In this document: in pieces, positions 26,110 through 36,044 of the stretch
How positions within the stretch are numbered: the stretch's first letter is position 1
Layout of the letters: each line of letters opens with the position of its first letter
Assembly: GCA_013177805.1 (NCBI GenBank)
Contig: JABLXU010000001.1
Coordinates: 1 to 64,000, forward strand
Direction of reading: 5' to 3'
Source: Candidatus Omnitrophota bacterium
GTDB taxonomy: Bacteria; Hinthialibacterota; Hinthialibacteria; Hinthialibacterales; Hinthialibacteraceae
Length of the DNA stretch: 64,000 bases
Made by a program: the position numbers and the translations under genes
Notes under the pieces: model-generated
Databases searched by the model: none
The model's input: only the letters and a program-made list of their open reading frames with translations
What the model was told of the DNA's origin: nothing

Positions 26110-27224
26110 AACATGCCCTTTCCGCCCTCATTCTAACTTTCATTTCCGTAGGGTGGTCCATGCCCCTCGCGGGGGAAGACACCGCCCATCCCTTGGATCT
26201 TCCCGCCAACCTGAATCGATCCATCGAGGCGGCGCTCACTCTCCCGTACGAGGGGACTCTATCCTTCCGCCGGTGCGTGGAAGACAGCGATCTCTCGGTC
26301 ATCCTCCGGGTGTGCCACATGTCACCCGGTGAAAAGAAAATGGAAATTCTCGAGCCGGAAACGCTCCACGGGATGCTGGTCGTTCAATCCCAAAAAGCCC
26401 TGTGGATGACGCCTTTCGAGGATAATAATCTCAGCGAGGAAGAAAAAAAGAACCGGGAAAACGACGCCCGGTCGCTGCGTTGGTTCCGGGTGTTGCGGGA
26501 TGATACCGCCACCATCGGGTTGGAGGATATTCCCCTGGTGGTTCAAAACTATATTTTGTCCTCGACTCAGACGGCCACCGTGGCGAAGCGCAAAGCCAGG
26601 GAAATCCACATCACCCCCGCCGCCGACAGCCGGGTGGTGAACTTCCGGCCTTCCTTGCGGATCTGGATCGATGAGGAAACGAAGCTTCCATTAAAATACG
26701 AACGTTTCGATTACAACGGCCGGTTGGAGGAGCGGCTGGAGTTCATGGAAATTTCCACTGGCTCCCCAAGCGTCTCCTGTGACATATCCACCGAGGGGCT
26801 GCAGAAAATCTTTTCTATGACCGACGCCGAGGTGGAACAGCAAGAATTGGAACTTGATTTTGTCCCCTTCAAACCATCCCGCCTCCCCCAGGGATTTCAG
26901 GAAAAATTCTCTTCCCGCTGGAAAGGCCGCGAGGGGATTACCCTTCATACGTTGTACACCGATGGCCTGGCCCGCATTTCCACATTCCAACGCAAACAGA
27001 CGGAAGAGGAAAAAGCCAAGCAAGCGCAGGAACCGCCCGAATCGCGGGACAAGGTCAAAAAACCGAATTGGACCCGGCGGGAAGCCTTTATCCGGGAGCT
27101 GAACGGCGTGCATGTGTTCGCCGTGGGGGATATTCCGGAGCGGGGAATCCTGCGCATGCTGTATAACCTCGAACCCGTTTCTTCTCCAGCCGAAGATCCA
27201 ACCAAAAAGAATCCGGGCAAATAA
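26106..27224 (+). CDS. RseB/MucB-like periplasmic regulator
   Basis: The 372-aa protein has a signal peptide (MKHALSALILTFISVGWSMPLAG) and an RseB-like N-terminal LolA/LppX-fold domain. Recognisable pieces are YEGTLSFRR, RVWIDEET-like (LRIWIDEETKLPLKYERFD), and the LPQGF element that opens the C-terminal domain. A charged linker of about 35 residues (rich in Glu, Lys, Gln) interrupts that C-terminal domain, which ends HVFAVGDIP. RseB protects the anti-sigma factor from cleavage and senses lipid or LPS stress. The start overlaps the anti-sigma stop (ATGA), indicating translational coupling in a three-gene operon. Confidence 0.78.
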   Translation: MKHALSALILTFISVGWSMPLAGEDTAHPLDLPANLNRSIEAALTLPYEGTLSFRRCVEDSDLSVILRVCHMSPGEKKMEILEPETLHGMLVVQSQKALWMTPFEDNNLSEEEKKNRENDARSLRWFRVLRDDTATIGLEDIPLVVQNYILSSTQTATVAKRKAREIHITPAADSRVVNFRPSLRIWIDEETKLPLKYERFDYNGRLEERLEFMEISTGSPSVSCDISTEGLQKIFSMTDAEVEQQELELDFVPFKPSRLPQGFQEKFSSRWKGREGITLHTLYTDGLARISTFQRKQTEEEKAKQAQEPPESRDKVKKPNWTRREAFIRELNGVHVFAVGDIPERGILRMLYNLEPVSSPAEDPTKKNPGK

Positions 27225-27336
27225 GGACCATTCAACCTTTGGGCCATAGCCGCCGGCCCGGGTGATGCCTCATCTTCCCTATCTGGAATTCCCGCCCAAC
27301 TCACGATGGCCCGGGATTTCACCCGGTTGATGCGTT

Positions 27337-28164
27337 CTAGGCCCTCCAGAGGATGACATAGACAAGCATGGCCGGGCCAATCCATAACATGGCGTCCATC
27401 ATATCCAGGAATCCGCCATGGCCGGTAAAGGACGAACCGGAATCCTTGACCCCCGCGTCGCGCTTCATGGCCGATTCACAGAGATCACCGGTCTGACCGA
27501 CAGCGGACATTACCACGGTGAGGAACAAAACCGGCAGATATTGATGGGGCCGGGAATACCATAAGGTGTACCCCAAAAAAACGCTCTGATACACCGCGGT
27601 CAGCAAGACCATAACCACTGACAATCCGGCGCCGGCCACCGCCCCTTCCCAGGTTTTGTTGGGGCTGATTTGAGGCGCCAGTTTGGTACGGCCCATCCAC
27701 TTGCCTCCGTAAAATCCCCCGATATCGGTGAAGCAAGCCACCGCCAGCATGAAAAAAAGATAGGATGGACCATTCTCCAGGCTCCGCAGATACACGAAGC
27801 ACGCGAGCGGATAAAGAAGGTAGATCAGCGCAAGACCATGCGTGGCGATCTCATACCGGCTTCCCGCCACGGTGCGCCGGATCGTGATCAAGCAACTTCC
27901 CCAAAAGAAAAGAAACGAAATACTTAATAAATAAACATAATGATGCAAAACCGTGCAGACAAAAAATAATAGAGCAAGGCAATTCTGCCACAACATCAAA
28001 GTCCGCCGGTGGGGAATCCCGTAAATACTGTACATTTCGGCCCAAGCCAGAAAAAAACTGACGGTCACCACGGCGGCGGCGAGCCAATCACCCTGCTCCC
28101 AAAAGATTCCCAACAAAAAGATGGGTAACGCACAGAGGCCTGTTATCCAGCGGCGAGTATGCAT
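27337..28164 (-). CDS. cdsA: Phosphatidate cytidylyltransferase
   Basis: The 275-aa polytopic membrane protein has about seven helices. It makes CDP-diacylglycerol from phosphatidate and CTP at the inner membrane. The C-terminal family signature is present as ESAMKRDAGVKDSGSSFTGHGGFLDMMDA, given here in parts: SAMKRDAGVKD and GHGGFLDMMDA. Relatives more often have GGxLDRxDS, so the Arg-to-Met and Ser-to-Ala changes next to the Asp are notable. SPNKTWEGAVAG upstream is also typical. It lies 59 bases downstream of uppS on the same strand, a common bacterial pairing. The ATG at 28164 has AGAGGA immediately before it. Confidence 0.92.
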   Translation of the reverse strand: MHTRRWITGLCALPIFLLGIFWEQGDWLAAAVVTVSFFLAWAEMYSIYGIPHRRTLMLWQNCLALLFFVCTVLHHYVYLLSISFLFFWGSCLITIRRTVAGSRYEIATHGLALIYLLYPLACFVYLRSLENGPSYLFFMLAVACFTDIGGFYGGKWMGRTKLAPQISPNKTWEGAVAGAGLSVVMVLLTAVYQSVFLGYTLWYSRPHQYLPVLFLTVVMSAVGQTGDLCESAMKRDAGVKDSGSSFTGHGGFLDMMDAMLWIGPAMLVYVILWRA

Positions 28165-28223
28165 TTCCTCTTACTTTCTGGTGTCCATCCTACGATGAAT
28201 GAATGAGCGGAAAGCTACCCGGG

Positions 28224-29024
28224 TTAAATGGCGCCGTCAATATCCACCCCCCCAAAACGGCGCTGCCGGCCTTGGAAATCCCGGAGAGCGGCGAAGAAAT
28301 TCTCTCTCCGGAAATCGGGCCACAGAATGGGCGTCACCCAGATTTCCGAATAGGCGATCTGCCACAGCAGGAAATTGGAGACGCGCATCTCGCCACTGGT
28401 GCGGATCAGAAGGTCCGGATCGGGTGTGCCGGCGGTGTGGAGATATGCCGCGAACAAATCGGGATCGATCGCGGCGGGCAGGAGGCGGCCGGCTTGAATT
28501 TCGGTAGCGATTTTCCGGACGGCGTCGGTGATTTCCAACCGCCCGCCATACGACAGCGCCAGCGTGAGCTGCATTTGGCCGCCGGCGGCGGTTTCCCGCC
28601 GGGCGTGATCCAAGGCCCGCTGGACGGGATCGGGCAGTTCGAAGAGACGGCCGATTGCCTCCAGCCGGATACCGTTTTCCTTCATTTCACGCAGCTCGCG
28701 TTTAAGGAAATTGCAGAGAAGGATCATCAAGGCGTTGATTTCCGAGCTGGGGCGTTTCCAATTCTCCGCCGAAAACGCGTAGAGGGTCAAATAACGGATT
28801 TCCAGCTGGCGGCAGATCCGGACGATTTCCCGGACGGATTTGATCCCAGCCCGGTGCCCCTCGATCCGCGGGCGTTTCATGGCCCGGGCCCAGCGTCCAT
28901 TGCCGTCCATGATGATGGCCACATGGCGGGGAAGGCGATGGAGATCGACGCCGGCGGCCTCGGCCTGGCGCAGGATTTCTGCCTCCGGTGAGGAAGAGGA
29001 TTCTATTTCGATAACCTTGGCCAC
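28224..29024 (-). CDS. uppS: Isoprenyl (undecaprenyl) diphosphate synthase
   Basis: This 266-aa cis-prenyltransferase has HVAIIMDGNGRWA with the essential Asp at about residue 40, and then EGHRAG and TLYAFSAENWKRP. RLSYGGR-type sequence appears as LALSYGGRLEITDA, and the C-terminal DLLIRTSGEMRVSNFLLWQIAYSE completes the family set. It makes the C55 lipid carrier for peptidoglycan. I prefer the GTG at 29024, which has GGGGAG 8 bases upstream; the frame also allows ATG at 29072 with no ribosome site. It is followed by cdsA on the same strand. Confidence 0.93.
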   Translation of the reverse strand: MAKVIEIESSSSPEAEILRQAEAAGVDLHRLPRHVAIIMDGNGRWARAMKRPRIEGHRAGIKSVREIVRICRQLEIRYLTLYAFSAENWKRPSSEINALMILLCNFLKRELREMKENGIRLEAIGRLFELPDPVQRALDHARRETAAGGQMQLTLALSYGGRLEITDAVRKIATEIQAGRLLPAAIDPDLFAAYLHTAGTPDPDLLIRTSGEMRVSNFLLWQIAYSEIWVTPILWPDFRRENFFAALRDFQGRQRRFGGVDIDGAI

Positions 29025-29361
29025 CCAGTTCGTCTCCCCTTGGTTATCTGCAAGATTACGTTTCGTGTTCATCCATCGTGATTATATCAGCCGCCCGAAA
29101 TCCCCAGGACGGGTTTGCTGCCGAGGCTTCTCCTGCCGGCGTTGCCGTACACAAAAGGAGATTTATTCAATAAATAAAATAAGGTATAATATTGGCCGGC
29201 ATCCCAGGTTCATGGCCGGGATGGGGGATTGGACCCAACCGGTAGGGATTCCGTTTTTCATGTCCCCTCCACCATTTTCCCGGAAGAGGCCGCGGTCAAT
29301 GGGTTTTTATTCGGGGACGGGATCCCGTGTTACCCGAACGCTCCATGAAGTGCGCTTTCGC
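29025..29361. other. Divergent region between uppS and miaA
   Basis: This 337-bp region is AT-rich at 29155-29195, where TATAAT stands at 29185-29190 on the plus strand, without a good -35 partner. It probably holds the miaA-hfq promoter. Confidence 0.4.
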
Positions 29362-30360
29362 ATGCAGAATACCAGCACTCTGCGCTTCAATCAACATTCA
29401 GCAGGGCCTCCTCCCCTTTTCTGCGCCATTGTGGGACCGACAGGTGTGGGGAAAACGGCCTTGTCCCTGGCGTTGGCGGAAGCGAAGCAATGTGAAATTC
29501 TTTGTGTGGACGCCATGCAAGTGTACCGGGGACTGAATACCGGCACCGCCAAGCCCACCTGGGAAGAACGGCGCAAGGTGATCCATCATGGACTCGATCT
29601 CGCTTCCCCCCTGGAATACTTCAGCGCGTCCCGTTTTGCCGCCTATGGGGACCCGATCTTGGCGGCGGCGTTGCAACAGCAGCGGCCCCTGGTTCTATGT
29701 GGGGGGACCGGGCTGTACTACCGCGCGCTGCTGGAGGGCCTGTTTGAAGCGCCGGATGTGGATCCGGCCCTCCGGGAAGAATTGATGGCTCAAGTCCGGG
29801 GCGGAAACCTGCCAGCCCTTTACGCGGAGTTGCGGGAAAACGATCCCGCGGCCGCCGATCGGATCCATCCCAATGACGCCCGGCGGATCACCCGGGCTTT
29901 GGAGATTATCCGGCAGACTGGACGCTCCGTCACGGAATTGCGGCAGGAGCAAACGCGCAAACCCTGGATCCATCAGACCGTGTTCATCGGGCTGGACCGG
30001 GACCGCCGCGATTTGTATCACCGGATCGCCCAACGCAGCCGGTGGATGTATGCTCAGGGATTGATCGATGAAACCCGTTGGTTGGTGGATCTGGGCTGTG
30101 GTCCGCGGCATACCGCCTTCCAGGCTTTGGGGTACAAAGAATGCCGCGCTTATGTTCTAGGGATGAAATCCCGCGAAGAAGCGATAGAATGGACTATTCA
30201 GGAAACCCGCCGGTATGCCAAACGGCAGCTCGGGTGGTTCCGGCGGCAATGTCCCACGGTGTGGCTGGACTTGAGTTTCACTAATAATCTTTACGAAACC
30301 GTAAATGAATCCTTGCAACTTTGGGAGAAGAGTGGTAACAATATAGTTTCGAGAATATAA
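29362..30360 (+). CDS. miaA: tRNA dimethylallyltransferase
   Basis: The 332-aa enzyme adds a dimethylallyl group to A37 of tRNAs that read UNN codons. It has the P-loop GPTGVGKT (25-32), DAMQVYRGLNTGTAKP (usually DSMQVYRG; here Ser is Ala), LCGGTGLYYRALLEG and the C-terminal ALGYKE with RRYAKRQLGWFR. The frame is open far upstream (antisense to uppS), but conserved sequence starts soon after Met 29362; Met at 29299 is an alternative. It begins the conserved miaA-hfq-hflX order, with hfq starting 45 bases downstream. Confidence 0.93.
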   Translation: MQNTSTLRFNQHSAGPPPLFCAIVGPTGVGKTALSLALAEAKQCEILCVDAMQVYRGLNTGTAKPTWEERRKVIHHGLDLASPLEYFSASRFAAYGDPILAAALQQQRPLVLCGGTGLYYRALLEGLFEAPDVDPALREELMAQVRGGNLPALYAELRENDPAAADRIHPNDARRITRALEIIRQTGRSVTELRQEQTRKPWIHQTVFIGLDRDRRDLYHRIAQRSRWMYAQGLIDETRWLVDLGCGPRHTAFQALGYKECRAYVLGMKSREEAIEWTIQETRRYAKRQLGWFRRQCPTVWLDLSFTNNLYETVNESLQLWEKSGNNIVSRI

Positions 30361-30405
30361 ATTGGTATCCTATTGGATTGCCCCAGAATTGGAGGGACAT
30401 GTTGA

Positions 30406-30678
30406 ATGGTTGTGAAAAGTGTAATGAATATCCAGGATAGTTTTCTCAATCAGGCCCGGCGTGAGAAAGTGGCCCTCAACATCCACCTGCTGGATGGTTC
30501 TGATCTGCATGGGAAGATTTCCGCCTTTGACAATTTCACTGTGATCCTTATCAACGACGAGCGGGAAGAGCAATACCTGATTTACAAGCACGCCATCGCC
30601 ACCGTCACGCCGGCGGCCAAAACACGCGTCCGATGGAACCAGATGGGAGAACGGGAAACTCCACGAGAGCACCGGTGA
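30406..30678 (+). CDS. hfq: RNA chaperone Hfq
   Basis: The 90-aa Sm-like protein shows the Sm1 motif from VALNIHLLDGSDLHGKIS through FDNFTVIL and the Sm2 motif YLIYKHAIATV, with the proximal-face Lys-His. QDSFLNQARRE at the start matches the alpha-helix that contacts RNA with Gln at 10. It carries about three extra residues (DEREEQ) in the loop between beta 3 and beta 4 compared with E. coli Hfq. Hfq forms hexamer rings that pair small RNAs with mRNAs. GGAGG lies about 12 bases ahead of the ATG. A terminator follows. Confidence 0.95.
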   Translation: MVVKSVMNIQDSFLNQARREKVALNIHLLDGSDLHGKISAFDNFTVILINDEREEQYLIYKHAIATVTPAAKTRVRWNQMGERETPREHR

Positions 30679-30766
30679 GAAAACAGCGCCTACCCTCGCG
30701 GGATAGGGATGTACGGGCGGGTCTATCGCCCGGGGATTCCCAAAACCCGGCCGCGCGAATTCGAGG

Positions 30767-30806
30767 AAAATGGACTATACTTTTGTATAGGCCATTTTGT
30801 TTTTTA
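30767..30806 (+). terminator. Terminator or attenuator between hfq and hflX
   Basis: A 14-bp stem with one mismatch (AAAATGG-A-CTATAC with GTATAG-G-CCATTTT, loop TTTT) is followed by a T-run to 30806. It lies only 16 bases before the hflX start codon, so it may act as an attenuator as well as the hfq terminator. Confidence 0.75.
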
Positions 30807-30821
30807 GCGGGATAATAGGAT

Positions 30822-31997
30822 TTGAAGCGAATTCAAACCGGTCAATTCGAAAAAGCCCTGCTCCTAGCCGCCTTTCCACCATCCGTGGACCGGATCAGTG
30901 CGCAATACGAGGCCGAGGAGCTGAAAAACCTGGCCGCCACGGCCGGCGCCCACGTGGTGGAAGTGTGCGAACAACACCTGAAATCGATCCATCCCGCCAC
31001 CTTCATCGGCAAGGGGAAACTGCAAGAAATCAAAGACCGCCTCGCCGCCAACGACCTGGATATCATCCTCTTCAGCCAGGACCTTTCTCCCATCCAGCAA
31101 CGCAATCTGGAACGGGAACTCAACCGCCGCATCGTGGACCGGACCGAACTGATTCTCGATATTTTCGCGCAGCACGCCCAAAGCAAAGACGGGATGATTC
31201 AGGTGGAGCTGGCCCAGTTGCGCTACTTACGCCCACGCCTGACCGGCCGCGGCGTGATGCTCTCCCGGCTGGGAGGGGGAATCGGCACCCGGGGGCCGGG
31301 TGAAACCAAGTTAGAAGTGGACCGGCGGCGAATCGATCACCGGATCGCCCGGTTACGCAAAGAATGGGAAAAGATCCGGGACGCGCGGCGGCTGCAACGC
31401 AAGTCACGCCTGCGGCGGAACATCGCCTCCGCCGTGCTCGTGGGGTATACCAACGCCGGGAAATCCACTCTGCTCAACCGGTTGACCGCGGCCTCCGTGG
31501 TGGCGCGGGACCAGTTGTTTTCCACCCTCGATACCACCACCCGGCGGTTGTTTCTCCATGGCAATCAGCCGGTATTGTTGTCGGACACGGTGGGATTCAT
31601 TTCCCACTTGCCCGAATCCTTGCTGGCGGCTTTCCGGGCTACCCTGGAGGTCGTGGAAGAGGCAACCGTGCTGATTCATGTGGCGGATGCCTCGTCACCC
31701 TTCCTGGAAGAGCAATTCCACGCCGTGCATGATGTGTTGCTATCCTTGAACTGTGCGCAAAAACCTATTTTGACCGTTTTCAACAAGATCGACCGCCTGG
31801 CCGATGATTTGACGCTCCGGGAATTCGAACGCCGGGTCAGTCCCAGCGTGCGGTGTTCGGCCTTGCGCGATGACGATCTTTCCCCCCTCAAAGATGCGTT
31901 GGCGGTGCTGATCCACAAGGCGCTGGATAATCCGCCCCGGCCGGTGGAAAGCCGGGAAGAAGAAGATTTCCATTGGTATCCGGAGCCATTGTTTTAG
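30822..31997 (+). CDS. hflX: Ribosome-associated GTPase HflX
   Basis: The 391-aa protein has the N-terminal HflX domain (KSIHPATFIGKGKLQEIK and RNLERELNRRIVDRTELILDIFAQHA). The conserved GGIGTRGPGETKLEVDRRRI and a GTPase domain follow, with G1 GYTNAGKST, G3 DTVGF and G4 NKID. HflX splits stalled 70S ribosomes, including after heat stress. The only start before conserved sequence is TTG 30822, because a TAG stands two codons upstream; AGGA is almost adjacent to it. That and the terminator immediately upstream suggest weak or conditional expression. Confidence 0.93.
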   Translation: MKRIQTGQFEKALLLAAFPPSVDRISAQYEAEELKNLAATAGAHVVEVCEQHLKSIHPATFIGKGKLQEIKDRLAANDLDIILFSQDLSPIQQRNLERELNRRIVDRTELILDIFAQHAQSKDGMIQVELAQLRYLRPRLTGRGVMLSRLGGGIGTRGPGETKLEVDRRRIDHRIARLRKEWEKIRDARRLQRKSRLRRNIASAVLVGYTNAGKSTLLNRLTAASVVARDQLFSTLDTTTRRLFLHGNQPVLLSDTVGFISHLPESLLAAFRATLEVVEEATVLIHVADASSPFLEEQFHAVHDVLLSLNCAQKPILTVFNKIDRLADDLTLREFERRVSPSVRCSALRDDDLSPLKDALAVLIHKALDNPPRPVESREEEDFHWYPEPLF

Positions 31998-32031
31998 CGT
32001 CTCTTAGGTTGGCAGAATACCGGCTGCCGCG

Positions 32032-32919
32032 TTAGGGTTCGCTTTTCGCGATCCGGAATCCCGTATCCGCGTGAAAGACGGAACCCGTTTCCGGCCGCGC
32101 GCCGCCCCGGTAAAACACGCTGAGATGCCGGGGATAGGCCATGCGGTAACTGCCCCCCCGGAGAATCCGGTATTTTGTCCCGCTGGCCTCTTCCATCCAA
32201 CTCGCGCACCATTCCCATACATTGCCCGCCATGTCGTAACATCCGAACGCGCTTTTCCCTTCCGGGAACGATCCTACCGGCGCGTAAAAAATAAAGTGAT
32301 CGATTTTCCCGTCGGGGGCCCGGTCGCCGTCCGCATCGTCTCCCCAATTGCATAAGCGGGAATTCCATTCATTCCCCCAAGGGAAAACGCGGCCGTCCGT
32401 CCCCCGCGCGGCTTTTTCCCATTCGATTTCCGTGGGGAGGCGGAACGGCAGGCCGGTTTTACGGGCCAGCCAGGCGCAATAGGCTTCGGCCTCGTAATAG
32501 TTCAGCCCGGTGCAAGGCGTGTCGTCTTCAGGATAGGGATCCTCGGCTTCCTTACGAAAATCGGGCAAGAATGGAATAATTTTTGGATCCCAAAGGGTGC
32601 GATCATCATATCCGCCGTCCTGGATGAAGCGGGCGAACTCGGCGGTGGTGGTTTCGTAGACCGCGATGGAGAAGGTGGAGCAGGCGATGGTTTGCCGGGG
32701 AACGGCCCAGGGACGGACAGGGAGGTCTTCTCCCGGCAGATTTTCTCCCCCGAAAATGAATTCTCCCGCGGGGATGGTCACCATTTCCGGAAGAAGCGGT
32801 TCGGCCGCGCGGGCGGAGGCGGCCGGCATCGTCAAAATCCCCATGACAGCGATTAGGCGCAGCCCATGAGAGAATCCAGCAGCATGCCGGAAGACAGGAA
32901 GCATTCGGCCGGTTGGCAT
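32032..32919 (-). CDS. Secreted formylglycine-generating-enzyme (SUMF1) family protein
   Basis: The 295-aa protein has an N-terminal signal (hydrophobic LIAVMGILTMPAASA, about 22-36). The SUMF1/FGE-sulfatase fold is shown by MVTIPAGEFIFGG, LNYYEAEAYCAWL, LPTEIEWEKAARG, FPWGNEW, and GNVWEW followed by RGGSY and GFRIA. True formylglycine-generating enzymes convert a sulfatase Cys with two active-site cysteines; many bacterial relatives are non-enzymatic or act on other substrates. No sulfatase gene is in the window. The start at 32919 (AGAAGA upstream) overlaps the start of the divergent gene at 32866 by 54 bases; Met at 32844 would avoid overlap but lacks a ribosome site and part of the signal. 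Confidence 0.83.
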   Translation of the reverse strand: MPTGRMLPVFRHAAGFSHGLRLIAVMGILTMPAASARAAEPLLPEMVTIPAGEFIFGGENLPGEDLPVRPWAVPRQTIACSTFSIAVYETTTAEFARFIQDGGYDDRTLWDPKIIPFLPDFRKEAEDPYPEDDTPCTGLNYYEAEAYCAWLARKTGLPFRLPTEIEWEKAARGTDGRVFPWGNEWNSRLCNWGDDADGDRAPDGKIDHFIFYAPVGSFPEGKSAFGCYDMAGNVWEWCASWMEEASGTKYRILRGGSYRMAYPRHLSVFYRGGARPETGSVFHADTGFRIAKSEP

Positions 32920-33981
32920 GAGATCTTCTTCTATGGGGCCGCGGCCGCGATTCTCATTCTGCGTGCCGCGTATTGCTTCTTGGTTCCCTTGTATAGCACC
33001 GATGTCTTGCGGAACCTAGGGTATGGGATGGAGTTTCCGCGGTACGGATTCCGGGTGTATGAGCTGACTCCCTACGACTTTTCTCCCCGGGATTACCAAT
33101 ATTTCTGGCCGAATCACCATTACACCTATCCGGTGGTTACGCTCCTCTTCTACGCGTTGCTGGCCGCCCTCTGGCCATCCATCGTTTCCGCCAAGCTCGC
33201 GTTGACGGCCATCGATGGCCTGAATGCCGTTTTGATCCACCGGATCACGCGGGACCGGTGGTGCGCGCTGCTCTATTGGGCCTACCCTGCCTGCGTCTGG
33301 TTCGCCTCGCGGGAAGGGCAGTTCGAACCGTTAGTGAACATGTTCTCCCTGCTGGCCATATTCTTTCTGCAACGGCGGCAGCCCATGGCCTGGCTGTTCC
33401 TGGCTCTGGCGGTGCAAACGAAATTCTTTCCCGTGTTCTTGGTACCCTACGCGTTGTCCCGGTTGTGGGGAAAACCACGGCGGGATTGGATTCATGCCCT
33501 GCTGTGGGGATTGGCGGGGATGGGGCCCAGTTTTCACGCCATCGCCACCAGCAGGTATTTAGATCACCTTTTCCAGCCAGGGTATGTGCCGATTAACAAT
33601 CCCATTTCTTGGGCGTTGTTTCATCCCGGATTGCACGCCTTCACACCCTTTTGGCTGGTGTTATCCCACTGGCTGGCGGGATTGGCCTTCGTTTTGGCTT
33701 GCCTTTGGTTCATGAAAATGGAAAACCGGTGGGTACCGTACTTCGCTCCGCTGGTATTCGTGGTGTTCGTCAAGGCCAACCGGATCGGGCAGTTCTGGTA
33801 CATGATGATCACGCCCGCGTTTTGCCTGACCGTGGAGAATCCCCGGCACCGGCGGGTGTTGCTGCTGCTCGCCCTGCTCTTTGGCATCCGTTCGCTGTAT
33901 AGCATCTTCGTTGGCCCGGTGGGATACGTGAATCCAGACGATGTGACTTTGGTGTTGGAGAGATGCATGTTTGGGATTTGA
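32866..33981 (+). CDS. Polytopic membrane protein, GT-C-type glycosyltransferase-like
   Basis: The 371-aa membrane protein has about eight to nine helices. An Asp near the end of the first helix region (YSTDVLRNLGYG) is followed by a long extracytoplasmic loop. FASREGQFEPLVNMFSLLAIFFLQRRQPM and VQTKFFPVFLVPYAL resemble GT-C mannosyltransferases (GT87/PIG-M-like), which use lipid-linked sugars outside the membrane. The specific donor and acceptor are unknown. Its first 54 bases overlap the divergent SUMF1 gene; Met7 at 32884 is an alternative start. Confidence 0.7.
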   Translation: MRESSSMPEDRKHSAGWHEIFFYGAAAAILILRAAYCFLVPLYSTDVLRNLGYGMEFPRYGFRVYELTPYDFSPRDYQYFWPNHHYTYPVVTLLFYALLAALWPSIVSAKLALTAIDGLNAVLIHRITRDRWCALLYWAYPACVWFASREGQFEPLVNMFSLLAIFFLQRRQPMAWLFLALAVQTKFFPVFLVPYALSRLWGKPRRDWIHALLWGLAGMGPSFHAIATSRYLDHLFQPGYVPINNPISWALFHPGLHAFTPFWLVLSHWLAGLAFVLACLWFMKMENRWVPYFAPLVFVVFVKANRIGQFWYMMITPAFCLTVENPRHRRVLLLLALLFGIRSLYSIFVGPVGYVNPDDVTLVLERCMFGI

Positions 33982-34000
33982 GGAGATCCTGGCGGGGAAG

Positions 34001-34095
34001 GTCAACCTCCCGGGGAACCCTGCCCCGGCCGAAATCCCCATGTCAAAGGAACGGCTCGGCGGGAACTCCGCCCTCCCTTCGTAGCCCAGGTCAAT
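34001..34095. repeat. Intergenic GC-rich inverted-repeat element
   Basis: GGCGGGAACTCCGCCC forms a short hairpin. The following CCCTCCC matches the TCGCCCTCCCG arm of the inverted repeat at 46994-47076. It is probably a dispersed intergenic element; only weak similarity was seen. Confidence 0.35.
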
Positions 34096-34179
34096 TGATC
34101 CGCCATTCAATCTATTTTATGATTCAGAATCAAAAACGAGTGATGAACTCAATCTTCACAAAAGAAATGGGGACCCAAA

Positions 34180-35490
<1,311 letters not shown>

Positions 35491-35536
35491 GTACTGAAAT
35501 TGGTTTAAGTAACAACCGGTTCGGTTGATGAAGAAA

Positions 35537-35566
35537 CAGGGGCACGTGGTGGCGTGCCCCTGCCGT
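35537..35566 (+). terminator. Hairpin after the Gfo/Idh gene
   Basis: A perfect 10-bp stem (CAGGGGCACG / CGTGCCCCTG, loop TGGTGG) lies 47 bases after the stop. The following T-run is short (GTTTGA), so termination may be weak or Rho-assisted. Confidence 0.5.
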
Positions 35567-35591
35567 TTGAAGAGAAGCAGCGGTTGGATTT

Positions 35592-35825
35592 TCACCCGGT
35601 CAGTACGCCCTTTTGTTTGAAGACAAAATCCGGAATCCAATCGAGCCGCCTGAAGCGAATCACCCACAACGCCCTTTCCCCAGGGTATAGCTCAAATACA
35701 TAAGGAACCAGGTGTCCGGAAACAATGGCCACACTTTTTATAAATTGCATATTCGGTAGATTCGGCTCAAAAACAATCAATAACACGGAGGATCTGAATA
35801 TGCCCTGGAACGAGGTTGACCTCAT
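35592..35825 (-). CDS. Doubtful small hypothetical protein
   Basis: A 77-codon frame from ATG 35825 (MRSTSFQGIFRSSVLLIVFE...) lies in the 554-bp gap between the Gfo/Idh gene and lipA. It has a mildly hydrophobic core and a basic C-terminus. AAGG lies almost on the start codon. The same frame continues upstream to 36023 but looks non-coding there. I see no family match. The rest of the gap (35826-36044) shows no gene, and the lipA promoter should lie there. Confidence 0.25.
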   Translation of the reverse strand: MRSTSFQGIFRSSVLLIVFEPNLPNMQFIKSVAIVSGHLVPYVFELYPGERALWVIRFRRLDWIPDFVFKQKGVLTG

Positions 35826-36044
35826 GGCCTTGCGGCGCACTGGATTCCACCCGTACCCCGCGCCACAATAATGTTTCCCCGGGAAACGGACACGGTCTTG
35901 TTGGGAGCGTTTTTCCATTCTTTCTCTCTCTGAATGAGGTTTGGGGTAAAGAAAACCGGGGTGATGCGGGATAGGGGGTCTTACGAAAGGCTGAATCAGG
36001 CGATTGGTCAATCCTGAAACCATAGAACAGAGTCGAAAGGTATT

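Noticed and set aside
28203..29361. Upstream extension of miaA and a separate plus-strand frame across uppS
   Set aside because: The sequence before 29362 is antisense to uppS and has no MiaA similarity.
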